Assembly (NCBI GenBank): GCA_002746645.1
Contig: PDPU01000043.1
Coordinates: 1 to 53,277 of the forward strand
Direction of reading: 5' to 3'
DNA: 53,277 nt
Origin: Gammaproteobacteria bacterium
GTDB lineage: Bacteria; Pseudomonadota; Gammaproteobacteria; Granulosicoccales; Granulosicoccaceae
Shown: positions 35,421-44,098 of the stretch, in pieces
Layout of the letters: each line of letters begins with the position of its first letter
How positions within the stretch are numbered: position 1 is the stretch's first letter
Notes under the pieces: model-generated
The model's input: only the letters and a program-made list of their open reading frames with translations
Told to the model about the DNA's origin: nothing
Database searches by the model: none
Made by a program: the position numbers and the translations under genes

Positions 35421-36593
35421 TCAGGCTTCTGAGGTTGTCGTTGCCCTGTGCCAGGCTACCAGCGCCCGGCGTACCGTATCCGGTGAGAGGAATTCCTGCT
35501 CGAGCCGCCCGCGCTCACTTGAAACAAGCTCGGCATACAGCTCACGTTCCTGTTCCGCGAGACCGGAGGGCGGCAGATCCGAAGCAATTACGGGCTCGGC
35601 TACCGCGTTCCCCGTGCCGTGCTGCTCGAATGTGGCCTTGTCCATGAGCAAGGCCGTCAGTGCCGGGCACAGCTCGCGCGCACGCGCCAGCATGGTCAGG
35701 CCCCAGGTGTCGATGTCTCCCCAGTAGCCCACCTGTTTCCCGGCCAGCCAACCTGACGACAGCCAGTCGAGGTCCAGCCCTGCGCCGAGGATGGCGATGG
35801 TGTTCCCGAGTGGAGGCAGGAGATGCAGGCATTGGCGGTTTTCGACCACGAGGATGTGGGTGCCGGGCATCGCACTGACGGCCAGTGTCGCCAGTTCCCG
35901 GGTGCGGACTTGCTGTTGTGCGAAGGGCAGGACACCGGGCCGCAGCGGTGCGACGAGCAACCAGTGATCCCCATCGGGTGCGGCGCCCAGAAAGTGGTGC
36001 AGACCCTGCTCCGTCGCCTCCCCGTCGAAGCGGGCATCGAGCAGACGAATGAGCAGCTGGCGGTTGCGTTCGAAGAACTTGGTATCGATGCCATGACCGG
36101 CGAGCAGCCGGAGCGGCCGCCCCTGCGCTTCGCCGGGCCCGAGCCGTTCGGCCAGCCGGATGGCTGAGACGAGTTCTTCCTGCGAGCGATTCTGCAGCAG
36201 GCGCAATCGGCTGATGATTGTCGCATGAAGCTCCGGTTCTGATTGCATGATCAGCACTTCGAGCAGGGCGAAATCTCGATCCATCTGCCGATCGTCTGCA
36301 CCGCGAATCCAGTCTGACGGTCGCTCGAATACCCAGTGCGTGGGCATGCGGATCGCCTCGGCGCTTGCGCGATAGTTGATCTCCTGCCAGGTGACCGAGC
36401 CGACACGGATGCTCTGCCAGCGTGTCGCGTGCTCGCGCATCTCCGCAGGTCTTGTCTGCAGATCGGATGCCGTCGGTTTGCCGATCGGGTAACGCCTGGG
36501 CCAGGCGTCGCTCTCGGTCAGCATGGCGAGACGGAACGCGTTCTGCTGCCATTGACGTCTGAGGCGGTGCCTGATGTCGTCCGGTGATTTCAC
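35421..36593 (-). CDS. jetD: Wadjet nuclease subunit JetD (DUF3322/DUF2220, Toprim)
   Basis: 390 residues. The N-terminal DUF3322-type part contains RRYPIGKPTASDL and HWVFERPSDWI. The C-terminal DUF2220 Toprim domain has the catalytic glutamate in HILVVENRQCLHLLP (E251) and the DxD pair in YWGDIDTWGLTMLARAR (D293, D295). JetD cleaves small circular DNA held by the JetABC complex. GTG at 36593 overlaps the jetC stop (GTGA), giving tight coupling at the end of the operon. The catalytic residues look intact. Confidence 0.93.
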   Translation of the reverse strand: MKSPDDIRHRLRRQWQQNAFRLAMLTESDAWPRRYPIGKPTASDLQTRPAEMREHATRWQSIRVGSVTWQEINYRASAEAIRMPTHWVFERPSDWIRGADDRQMDRDFALLEVLIMQSEPELHATIISRLRLLQNRSQEELVSAIRLAERLGPGEAQGRPLRLLAGHGIDTKFFERNRQLLIRLLDARFDGEATEQGLHHFLGAAPDGDHWLLVAPLRPGVLPFAQQQVRTRELATLAVSAMPGTHILVVENRQCLHLLPPLGNTIAILGAGLDLDWLSSGWLAGKQVGYWGDIDTWGLTMLARARELCPALTALLMDKATFEQHGTGNAVAEPVIASDLPPSGLAEQERELYAELVSSERGRLEQEFLSPDTVRRALVAWHRATTTSEA

Positions 36594-39500
36594 GAGCTGG
36601 TGCCATGACCGGGCAGGTCTGCCGGCGCGATCCTGTCCTTGTTGCCGGGCAACCTGGCGTCGACGGGCGAGTGGACATGAACGGGCGAGCCAGCTCGCGC
36701 TGGTGTGGGGCCGACGGCAGCCCGACGTTCTTCCTCCAGCGCCTCCCAGCTCATCGATACGAGCGTCGAGGCGAGGCCAAGTCGGTGCACGATGATGGCC
36801 GAGCGAGTGTGGTTTCGCAGCAGGCGCATTTCCTTGTTCGGTGTGACGAACACCGCGTGCAGGCCGAATTCCCGGAGCGCGGCGATGATGCGACCGGCCA
36901 CCACCTGCGAACTCCGCGAGAACGCTTCGTCGAGCACGATGGTGCCGAAGAGCGGGAGGCTGCTGCCAGCAGGGCAGAGGGCGTAGCTCAGTGAGGCAGT
37001 CAGCACGTAGGAGGCGATGATCTCCTTCTCACCGCCACTGCCCCCCTGGGAACTGGTGCGCTTCTCGATGAGGGTGTCGTCGTCACGATCCATCACCCAG
37101 ACCGCGAACTCGAGCCGGTAGCGCGGGTCGAGCAAGGCGCGGGCACCGACCGTACGGCGACGTTCGACGGCATCGCGTAGCAGCACGACGAGATGTCGCA
37201 GTGCCCGGTACTGGCTCTCGCCGTCGTCGTCCTTGAAGCGCGCAGCATTCAATTCCTTCTGTGCGCGCTGCAGCGTGCGCAGGCTCTCGTGCACGACCTT
37301 GCTGGAAACGAGCTTGAGGTAGCGATCACGCTGGAAATCCACGCGCTTGAGCGTCCCGTTGAGATCCTCGATTCGCTCCTCGATCATCGAGACTTCATTG
37401 TCGATGTAGCTCAGGAGCTGGGTGACGCCTTCGTCGGAAGACTGGTTGAGGTACTGGAGAAATCGCCGGCGTTTCTCGGGCAGGGCCTCTTCTTCGAGCA
37501 CGCGCAGCCGCTCGAGATAGGCCGGCACGTCCTCAAGTTCCCGCCCGACTTCCGACAGCGCGCCGCGATCCACACCTTTCGCATCCGACATGCGTTTGGA
37601 GAGTTGCGCCATGACCTCGGCCTGCTGCGCGTTGAGCGTGTCGATTCCCGACTGCACGGCCTGGGCCTGGTCGCGTTCGATGGCGGCGATGTTCGCGAGG
37701 GTACGCTCATCGACGGGCGTGAAGTGCGTTTCGGCCAGGCTGCGTTGTTCGTCCTCCAGCCCGTCCCGCGCTCGCTCGCGGGCGGAGGCGAGTTCATTCC
37801 CGGCCTGCTCGACGCCCTGTTCGAGGCGCATGACCGCCTTTTCTGCCCTGGTCAGCTCCGCTTCCAGGCACTCATGCTCGGCCTTCGCCGCTTCCCATCG
37901 GCGTTTCAGACGCGCCGTATCGGAATCGGGGTCGACAAGCGTGGCCAGTTGCTGCCGAAGGTCCTCAAGCAAGCGCTTGACGCTGCCGACATCGATACGG
38001 TCGAATCGCACTTCGAGGAGGCGCCCGAGCAACACCTGCTGCTGTTGCAGTTGCTGCAGCGCGAGGCGAGCCTTGCGTGCCAGTTCGGCCTTCTGCGCGA
38101 GTTCGGCTGTCGCTTCGGTCACCGCCTGTTCAAGCCAGGCCAGACGATCCCGGTTGTCGAAGCCGGTCATCCAGTCTGCGTCGAGACGCTTCTGGTCCTG
38201 CTTTTCGAACTGCTGCGTCTGACCGGACATGAGCCCTTCCACGGTCATTGCGTGAGGTGTTTCGCGGAGGACTTCGGGGCTGTCGACGCAATGGCGGTTG
38301 ATGCCGGCGAGCAGTGACTTCAGTGCGTCGCGGGCGGGATGCTTGCGGAAATCGAGCTTGCGGGTGAAACCGTCGTCGAAGAAGGTCGTGCCACGCGCTG
38401 GTTCCCTCGCTTCGAAGAGTCTGACGTGGAGGCGATTGTCGCGGCTGTTCACCCAGCGAAGGGCGGCATCGATCTGTTCAGGCGGTACCAGGATACGCAG
38501 GCGGTGCGAGCCGATGGCGCGCTCGATCGCACCGCGCCAGGGCTGCTCGCCGTCCTTTACCTGCACGAGTTCGGCGACGAAGGGCAGGGTGGTTTCGTCA
38601 AGGCCGAGCGCATCGGCGAGGGTCGCGCGGAATGCGGTGAAGGCAGGTGGCAGGTTCGAGTCCGGCCGCTTCCGGACTTCGTCGAGGTCGCGTGAGAGTT
38701 CCGCGAGTCGCTGCTCGGCATCGCGTTCATCATTGCGGTGATCGAGCGCTTGCTGGTCGGCCGTTTCCAGTGTTCGTTCGAGGGCGTCCAGTCGTTCGCG
38801 GGCGATACGCTGGTTGTGCTCGAGTGTGTCGGCATCGAGTTTTTCGGCGTCGAATGTAACGGCATCGAAACCGGCGGTAGTGGAAGTTCCGATGTCCGCG
38901 CGGGCAGGATTCTTGTACGGCATGGCTGCAGCTGAGCCGTCGGCCGCGGCGTCGGTGGCAGCATGCCCGCGGGCCGACACGGCAGTGTTGAGTGCGGTGA
39001 CAACCTTGCGGTATTCGCCGGCCTGTTCCTCACGCTGGCTGCGCAGGTGCTGCTGGTCGCGGATGCGGTTTTCGAGTTGCACGACGTTGGTGCCACCCGC
39101 ACCGAGCCACGCTTCGCGATGGGTATCGGTGATCTCGCGCTGTCGCTCGTGTGCGATTCTGGCCGCGTTCGCGTTCTGTCTTGCGGTATCGAGTTCGCGT
39201 GTCCGGTCGTCGAGCGCGGACTGCCAGAGGGCTGCGGCCTGCTCGGCGTACCAGAGCGGCAGGATGCGCCGGAGCGTGAACTGCCGTTCGAGCTTTGCCG
39301 AGACCTTCTCGAAATCCTGCCAGCTTTTCCTGACGGGCAGGAGTTTCCGTTGCTGTTCACGGGCGATCTCGAGCTCTTCGCGGATGTCGCTGAGGTCGTC
39401 GAAGCTGTTCGCGACTTCCAGCGCGCGTTCGAAGGCCGAGTGGTCATCGAGCACGAGTTCGCGGAAGATCTCGTCGATGCTGTTGAGTTGCTTGAGTCCG

Positions 39501-40129
39501 GCGGCACGGTTGAGCAGGGTGAAGGCGTTTTCACCCACATCGAAACGATCCCTGAGCCTTGCGAGATAGGCCTTCTTGCTCGGGTAGGTCCAGATGCCGC
39601 TCTCCTGCTTGTTCATCTGCCGGAGTGCGCGCATGCCACCCGCGTGGTGGATCTGCAGCCAGTGGTCGAGCGTCTGTTCCGGGTCATCGGCGTACAGCCA
39701 GAGCTTCTTCATGTCGGCTGCCGATGCACCACTCCCGTCGAACCACAGTACCGCACCGATGCGCAGGCTGTGCTCGGCGTTGCCGAAACGTGCCGCGATG
39801 CCGGTCACGGTACGACCCTTGCGCACGATGTGGCTCTGCTCGCTGCCCCCATCCCCCTGGCCGGAGACGCCGCGCACGTAGGAGCCGAGGTCACGGTCGC
39901 TTTCGTGGCCGCCGGTGGAAGCGAGATTGTAGCGGGGGTTCGCGCAGAGGAGCGTCATCAGCGCATCGATCAGCGTGGTCTTGCCGCTGCCGGTCGCGCC
40001 CACGATGGCCGTGCCCTCGGGGTCGATGTCGGCCGTGTGCCGACCGTTGAAACCACCCCAGTTGTAGACCTCGATGTGCGTCAGGACGAGCGGGTCCGCG
40101 AGGGCGGCGAAACTGGCCTGCACGTTCAT
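36590..40129 (-). CDS. jetC: Wadjet SMC-like ATPase JetC (MukB/SbcC-like)
   Basis: 1179 residues from the ATG at 40129, which overlaps the jetB stop. The N-terminal head has IEVYNWGGFNGRHTADIDPEGTAIVG and Walker A GATGSGKT (residues 44-51). Long charged coiled-coil arms fill the middle. The C-terminal head has the signature TSSQGGSGGEKEIIASYVLTAS and Walker B GTIVLDEAFSRSS. This is the motor of type I Wadjet, related to MukB/MksB. It loops DNA and, with JetA, JetB and JetD, removes plasmids. A longer frame to 40204 would overlap jetB and was not used. Confidence 0.94.
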   Translation of the reverse strand: MNVQASFAALADPLVLTHIEVYNWGGFNGRHTADIDPEGTAIVGATGSGKTTLIDALMTLLCANPRYNLASTGGHESDRDLGSYVRGVSGQGDGGSEQSHIVRKGRTVTGIAARFGNAEHSLRIGAVLWFDGSGASAADMKKLWLYADDPEQTLDHWLQIHHAGGMRALRQMNKQESGIWTYPSKKAYLARLRDRFDVGENAFTLLNRAAGLKQLNSIDEIFRELVLDDHSAFERALEVANSFDDLSDIREELEIAREQQRKLLPVRKSWQDFEKVSAKLERQFTLRRILPLWYAEQAAALWQSALDDRTRELDTARQNANAARIAHERQREITDTHREAWLGAGGTNVVQLENRIRDQQHLRSQREEQAGEYRKVVTALNTAVSARGHAATDAAADGSAAAMPYKNPARADIGTSTTAGFDAVTFDAEKLDADTLEHNQRIARERLDALERTLETADQQALDHRNDERDAEQRLAELSRDLDEVRKRPDSNLPPAFTAFRATLADALGLDETTLPFVAELVQVKDGEQPWRGAIERAIGSHRLRILVPPEQIDAALRWVNSRDNRLHVRLFEAREPARGTTFFDDGFTRKLDFRKHPARDALKSLLAGINRHCVDSPEVLRETPHAMTVEGLMSGQTQQFEKQDQKRLDADWMTGFDNRDRLAWLEQAVTEATAELAQKAELARKARLALQQLQQQQVLLGRLLEVRFDRIDVGSVKRLLEDLRQQLATLVDPDSDTARLKRRWEAAKAEHECLEAELTRAEKAVMRLEQGVEQAGNELASARERARDGLEDEQRSLAETHFTPVDERTLANIAAIERDQAQAVQSGIDTLNAQQAEVMAQLSKRMSDAKGVDRGALSEVGRELEDVPAYLERLRVLEEEALPEKRRRFLQYLNQSSDEGVTQLLSYIDNEVSMIEERIEDLNGTLKRVDFQRDRYLKLVSSKVVHESLRTLQRAQKELNAARFKDDDGESQYRALRHLVVLLRDAVERRRTVGARALLDPRYRLEFAVWVMDRDDDTLIEKRTSSQGGSGGEKEIIASYVLTASLSYALCPAGSSLPLFGTIVLDEAFSRSSQVVAGRIIAALREFGLHAVFVTPNKEMRLLRNHTRSAIIVHRLGLASTLVSMSWEALEEERRAAVGPTPARAGSPVHVHSPVDARLPGNKDRIAPADLPGHGTSS

Positions 40130-40911
40130 TTGCTGCTTGCCTCGGTGGCGCGGGTCGTGCCGTTCGCCGCAGCCGTTTCGCCCTGGCGCCGCTGCCGCAA
40201 CCACTCAAGCAGGTGCTGCAGGTTCTCGGGGCTCGCGAGGTGCGCGATGATCGGGCGGATGGTCACGCGCTCGTGGCTGTCCGGTTCGGAGACAAGCCCG
40301 TGGGTCTTGAGCTGGTCAAGCAGCGTCAGCATGCGTGTGCGCTCCTTCGCCTCGCTCCCCGAATCCCCGATGTAGATCTGAAACTCGGGAATGAGTTCGT
40401 CCACCGCGACGCGTGCCTCGTCGGCACCCACGCCTGCTTCCTGCTCGTGCGCCACGAAATGCTGGCGCAGGATCGCGACCAGCAGCGACTGTTCGAGCGT
40501 GAGCCGCTGGCGACGGACGAGCGGGTGGGACCAGTCATCGGGGTCGGCCTCCTCAACAGACGATTCCGCGAGTTCCGCAAGGTCCTGGCGTACGGTGACA
40601 AAGGCGAGACCGCGGATGTCGTCGATGCTGAGGTCGAGATCGAGTGGTTCGAGGATGGCTGCCAGGCTGCGCCGCTCATGTTGCAGCACGCGATAGAGGT
40701 TCGGCTTGCGCGCAGCCTCGATGAGCCCGTGGCGGATGAGGTCTTTCGCGACCTCGCGCACCTTCCGTGGCGTGCGGGGCTCTTCCGTGGCCATTGGCTC
40801 CGGCTGCTCGTTGTCGCTCGTCGCGTCCAGAGCGGCGGTGTCACGCGCGCTGGTTGCAGTGGTTTCCGGTATGTGCGCCGTTCCGGTCAGTTCGTCAAAG
40901 GGGCCGGGCAT
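40126..40911 (-). CDS. jetB: Wadjet subunit JetB (DUF4194, MukE/kite-like)
   Basis: 261 residues. After a flexible acidic/threonine-rich N-terminus of about 45 residues, the DUF4194 core contains VREVAKDLIRHGLIEAARKPNLYRVLQHERRSLAAILEPLDLDL, RLTLEQSLLVAILRQHF and a wing-type segment ending VTIRPIIAHLASPENLQHLLEWL. JetB is the kite-like subunit that binds the JetA kleisin. It starts 91 bases after jetA ends and overlaps jetC by ATGA. Confidence 0.9.
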   Translation of the reverse strand: MPGPFDELTGTAHIPETTATSARDTAALDATSDNEQPEPMATEEPRTPRKVREVAKDLIRHGLIEAARKPNLYRVLQHERRSLAAILEPLDLDLSIDDIRGLAFVTVRQDLAELAESSVEEADPDDWSHPLVRRQRLTLEQSLLVAILRQHFVAHEQEAGVGADEARVAVDELIPEFQIYIGDSGSEAKERTRMLTLLDQLKTHGLVSEPDSHERVTIRPIIAHLASPENLQHLLEWLRQRRQGETAAANGTTRATEASSK

Positions 40912-41002
40912 GCCATGTCTCGATGGTTCTGTGCAAGGTAGCGAGCCCGTTGCGGAAGCAGGGGCAGTCGAGGTCCGAAGGCTCGGTTGGTTACGGAGGC
41001 AC

Positions 41003-42499
41003 TCAGATCTCCCACTCGACCGATTCCACCGAGGGTGCGTCGAGCCGTGTCAGTGGCAGGGTGAAGCGCCATTGTCGCGCGTCATCGTCGGTGATGTCGA
41101 CCGTTTCGGTGGCGTTCGTCACGATATCGATACCCGCTTCACGTGCCATCGTGATCCAGAGTGCAAAGGTTTCGAGGTCGTGACTCGGTGTCGGTGGCAG
41201 CGCCTGTGCGAGTTCGGCGAGTGAGAGAGGGCGCTCTTCGGCCTTGAGCACTGCCAGTGTCTCGGCAATCAGCGCTTCGCGGTCGAGCCCGTCGAAATCT
41301 GTCCAGAAGTCTTCGCCCAGAGTGGCGGCATCCGTGTTCGCGGCGGCCAGATCGAGTTCGGCAGCCGTTTCCTCGTCGAGCGACTTGTAGCGGAGCCGCT
41401 CGATGAGCGGGAGCCCCGTGAGCGGGATGGCGACGGGCGGTAACGGTGCCGGCGTTCGTCGGGTGGCGGCGCGCTGCCAGTCGAGCTGCAGCATCTCCTG
41501 AAAGATGTCGGACAGGAGTTGCCCGACGCGGTGGTGCTCGGCGGCGAGGCCGGTCTTGAGAAACCCCTTCACGTCACGCTCGCTGCGCGCGCGCGCCTGG
41601 AAGACCACTTCCGATTCCTTGACAAGCCTCGCGACAAGGAAGCGGAGATCGTTCTGCTGTGACGCCGTGAGTGCGCGTTCGCTGACCGCGTGTGCCAGGA
41701 TTTCCCGGAGTCGCGCACGCATGAAGTCGAGATCGGTGGACTGGCGCAGCTGCGCCTGGAAGTTCTCGAACACGCGTCCTTCGGCGGTGTCGAGAAGCGC
41801 CTCGTGACCGTCGAGCAGCTGATCGACGATGTTGCCGCGGTGCTGCTGCTCGTTGATGATGTTCTGCCTGAGCGACTTGTCGGCCTCGCGCCAGGAATCC
41901 TCGACGCGCCGGAAGTCCGCACGCAGTCCGGTGGCCAGGGTGTAGATCTCGCGGATGCGCTCGATGGCTTCCGCGGCATCGAGAACTGGCACGTCTCCCG
42001 TTTCGGCGGCGGCGAGTTCCCGTTGCAGTTCGGCAATGCGCCTCTCGAGGCTCGCGATACGCTGCCCGGCGTCCGGATTGAGGCCGGATTCAAGCCGCTC
42101 GATTTCGCGTTGCACCACGGAAAGTCGCGATGCGGTCGAGGTCATGATGCGGTTGTCGAGTCCTTCGACGAAGGCGATGGCGGACTGCAGTGCATCGGTC
42201 GCGTAGATGCGTCCGCCACGCTCGATGATCAATGCACGGCGAATCCACTCGCGCAGCTCGCGACCGGCAAGTTGCGGCAGGCGTGCGGGGTCGAGGTCGT
42301 ACTGCTCATCGTTGGCGTGCGGGGCGAGCATGTCCGCGAGAGCATGCAGGGCATCGTCCATCAGGACGCCATCGTGCGCGTCCTCGAACAGCGAATGCAG
42401 ACAGGCGATGACGATGGGCGCACGGCGCGACGCGAGCAGGCGCCAGGCCGGGTTCTGTGCGCGGGCGGTGATGTACTGGTGAGTTCGGGTAAGGGTCAT
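41003..42499 (-). CDS. jetA: Wadjet subunit JetA (DUF3375, kleisin)
   Basis: 498 residues of the DUF3375 family. The N-terminal winged-helix part starts LTRTHQYITARAQNPAWRLLASRRAPIVIACLHSLF. The middle has coiled-coil-prone segments (RIASLERRIAELQRELAAAE), and the C-terminal wing includes PLSLAELAQALPPTPSHDLETFALWITMAREAGIDI. As kleisin it bridges the JetC heads. It is the first jet gene, 17 bases after the SUKH-like gene on the same strand, so that gene probably shares its transcript. DUF3375 marks this as type I Wadjet. Confidence 0.92.
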   Translation of the reverse strand: MTLTRTHQYITARAQNPAWRLLASRRAPIVIACLHSLFEDAHDGVLMDDALHALADMLAPHANDEQYDLDPARLPQLAGRELREWIRRALIIERGGRIYATDALQSAIAFVEGLDNRIMTSTASRLSVVQREIERLESGLNPDAGQRIASLERRIAELQRELAAAETGDVPVLDAAEAIERIREIYTLATGLRADFRRVEDSWREADKSLRQNIINEQQHRGNIVDQLLDGHEALLDTAEGRVFENFQAQLRQSTDLDFMRARLREILAHAVSERALTASQQNDLRFLVARLVKESEVVFQARARSERDVKGFLKTGLAAEHHRVGQLLSDIFQEMLQLDWQRAATRRTPAPLPPVAIPLTGLPLIERLRYKSLDEETAAELDLAAANTDAATLGEDFWTDFDGLDREALIAETLAVLKAEERPLSLAELAQALPPTPSHDLETFALWITMAREAGIDIVTNATETVDITDDDARQWRFTLPLTRLDAPSVESVEWEI

Positions 42500-42516
42500 G
42501 TGCGCTCAGGATTGCA

Positions 42517-43122
42517 TTACCCTGCTTCGTAGATCAACCACCAGATGTGAGGTGATTCCTGCAGGTCGCGAATGCCCAGCAAGGTCTCCCCGACCCAGTA
42601 TTCTCGAAAACTGTCGGAGGAAGCTCCATCAAGGGTGCATTCCGACAAGACGCGCTCGTGAAGATCGATTCTCTTGTCGAGTGCTGGCAGCATGTGGACG
42701 GTCGGGCGGCTTGGACTCTGTTGGTAGAACGTGTCGATGACTGCCAGCTGCTCGAGGTAGGTCGTGAAGTCAGCCGTCGGTCCCCCCGGGAATGTTCCGT
42801 TTTCGGTGAGGTTGAAATCATAGGACGGGTGAGCGTCGGCGCACACGATAACGTAGCCGTCGTCACGATCATGATCGATATCCAGACCACGTGCCTTCGG
42901 GGGGTAAAAGAACATCGTTCGATCGTGCATGAGGCCCAGCAACGCGCCGTCTGCGCCCATGGGGATGATCAAGCCGGCATATTGCGCGTGGAAATCCAGC
43001 CATGCAGGAGGCGTCGGGAAATCGAGTTTACCGAGCGCATCCTGAACGCGCTCGAGCGGTACCGGGTCAATACGATCAAGGCCGTCGATCCAGCGTTGGG
43101 CGCGTGCGGTGAGCGGCTGCAT
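42517..43122 (-). CDS. SMI1/KNR4 (SUKH)-like protein upstream of jetA
   Basis: About 201 residues. VPLERVQDALGKLDFPTPPAWLDFHAQYAGL, then GYVIVCADAHPSYDFNLTENGTFPGG and ADFTTYLEQLAV, follow the SUKH pattern often seen in immunity proteins and in cellular adaptor proteins. The match is by eye only. It is 17 bases upstream of jetA on the same strand, so it leads the Wadjet operon. A GTG at 43152 gives 10 more residues. An 8-bp hairpin (CCGTTCGT/ACGAACGG, 43124-43144) lies just before the ATG at 43122, which has no clear ribosome-binding site. Confidence 0.65.
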   Translation of the reverse strand: MQPLTARAQRWIDGLDRIDPVPLERVQDALGKLDFPTPPAWLDFHAQYAGLIIPMGADGALLGLMHDRTMFFYPPKARGLDIDHDRDDGYVIVCADAHPSYDFNLTENGTFPGGPTADFTTYLEQLAVIDTFYQQSPSRPTVHMLPALDKRIDLHERVLSECTLDGASSDSFREYWVGETLLGIRDLQESPHIWWLIYEAG

Positions 43123-43278
43123 ACCGTTCGTGCTCAACGAACGGCGCTCCACTTGAATCCGTTGGTGAAGCCGTCAGATGATGCCGGGCTGACCGGCGTG
43201 AACATGGATCGATCTTCCCATCCGGATGCCAATACACTGTCGAAGTCATTGGGTGAAATTGTTTTCACGAGGTCGAGT

Positions 43279-43464
43279 CTACCACCCGAACAACGAGCCA
43301 ATGCCAGCTTTCACGCTCTCGACACCGTTTGATACCGAGTCGATGGTGATGTGGGCTGACGGGGTGGCAACGAAACAGCCGTAACCGTCCACGAACTCGT
43401 CATTGAAGTCGACCCCGTACAGTTCCGTGCCGAACCATGAACAAGACACACCCTGACAAGACAC
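43279..43464 (-). CDS. Possible small or remnant coding frame in the divergent gap
   Basis: A 61-codon frame from a GTG at 43464 encodes FGTELYGVDFNDEFVDGYGCFVATPSAHITIDSV and ends KAGIGSLFGW. Codons are rich in third-position C and G like true genes here. It overlaps the start of the opposite-strand gene by 28 bases and has no clear ribosome-binding site. It may be the C-terminal remnant of a lost gene. The rest of the 43123-43436 gap shows nothing recognisable. Confidence 0.25.
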   Translation of the reverse strand: MSCQGVSCSWFGTELYGVDFNDEFVDGYGCFVATPSAHITIDSVSNGVESVKAGIGSLFGW

Positions 43465-43856
43465 ATCCTTATGAATGGGCCACTTCCGGCCCGCCGCTCG
43501 GTATCTGGCGAACGGCTCTCGGCACCGCAGGAACCGTGATGGGTGAGTCCATCATCTTCAACAACGACGGAACGGGCAGGCTGGATACCTGCAGCGCCAT
43601 GCGTGGCGGCGAGAGCTTTGAACTCGTCTGGCGCCACGTGGCCGAAGGCCACCTGCAGATCATCTGTCTCGAAACGGGCGAAACCGGAGACGACATCACT
43701 GACGACATGTGGGAAACGGTGTTCTACATGGCCGACTGGCGGGCGAGCGACCTGCACCCGCGGGAACCGATACTGAGGAACCGCTCAAGAGAGGAGTTCT
43801 GGCATTTGTCCGGGCCGATTCAGCTTGTCGGACGAGCGGAAGACCGAAGCACCTGA
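43437..43856 (+). CDS. Hypothetical protein
   Basis: 139 residues, not recognised. No signal peptide or membrane helix. After a repeated DKTHP at the N-terminus, it looks like a small all-beta protein: WRTALGTAGTVMGESIIFNNDGTGRLDT, ELVWRHVAEGHLQIICLE, VFYMADWRASDL, LRNRSREEFWHLSGPIQLV. It lies in the accessory stretch next to the Wadjet operon and the AAA ATPase, divergent from the SUKH-like gene. Codon use fits a real gene, but no clear ribosome-binding site is seen. Confidence 0.6.
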   Translation: MNKTHPDKTHPYEWATSGPPLGIWRTALGTAGTVMGESIIFNNDGTGRLDTCSAMRGGESFELVWRHVAEGHLQIICLETGETGDDITDDMWETVFYMADWRASDLHPREPILRNRSREEFWHLSGPIQLVGRAEDRST

Positions 43857-44098
43857 GTCCGACTCTGGCCCCCTGCGGAAACATTGCCATCAACCGGCGG
43901 GATGGTTTACGGTGGTCAGACACTGATCGCCGCTCGCTGGAATGAGCAGGCGATTCCGTGGAAATCTCATTCCGGATGTTTCAGGCAAGGAGGCCTGCAC
44001 GCATGGACCGTTCCAACGTCATACCGGCAGGGTCAGCTACACTTTCCGATTCGCCCCTGTCATCGGCTGCCGGGGTTTCAACCATCGTCGACCCGGTA

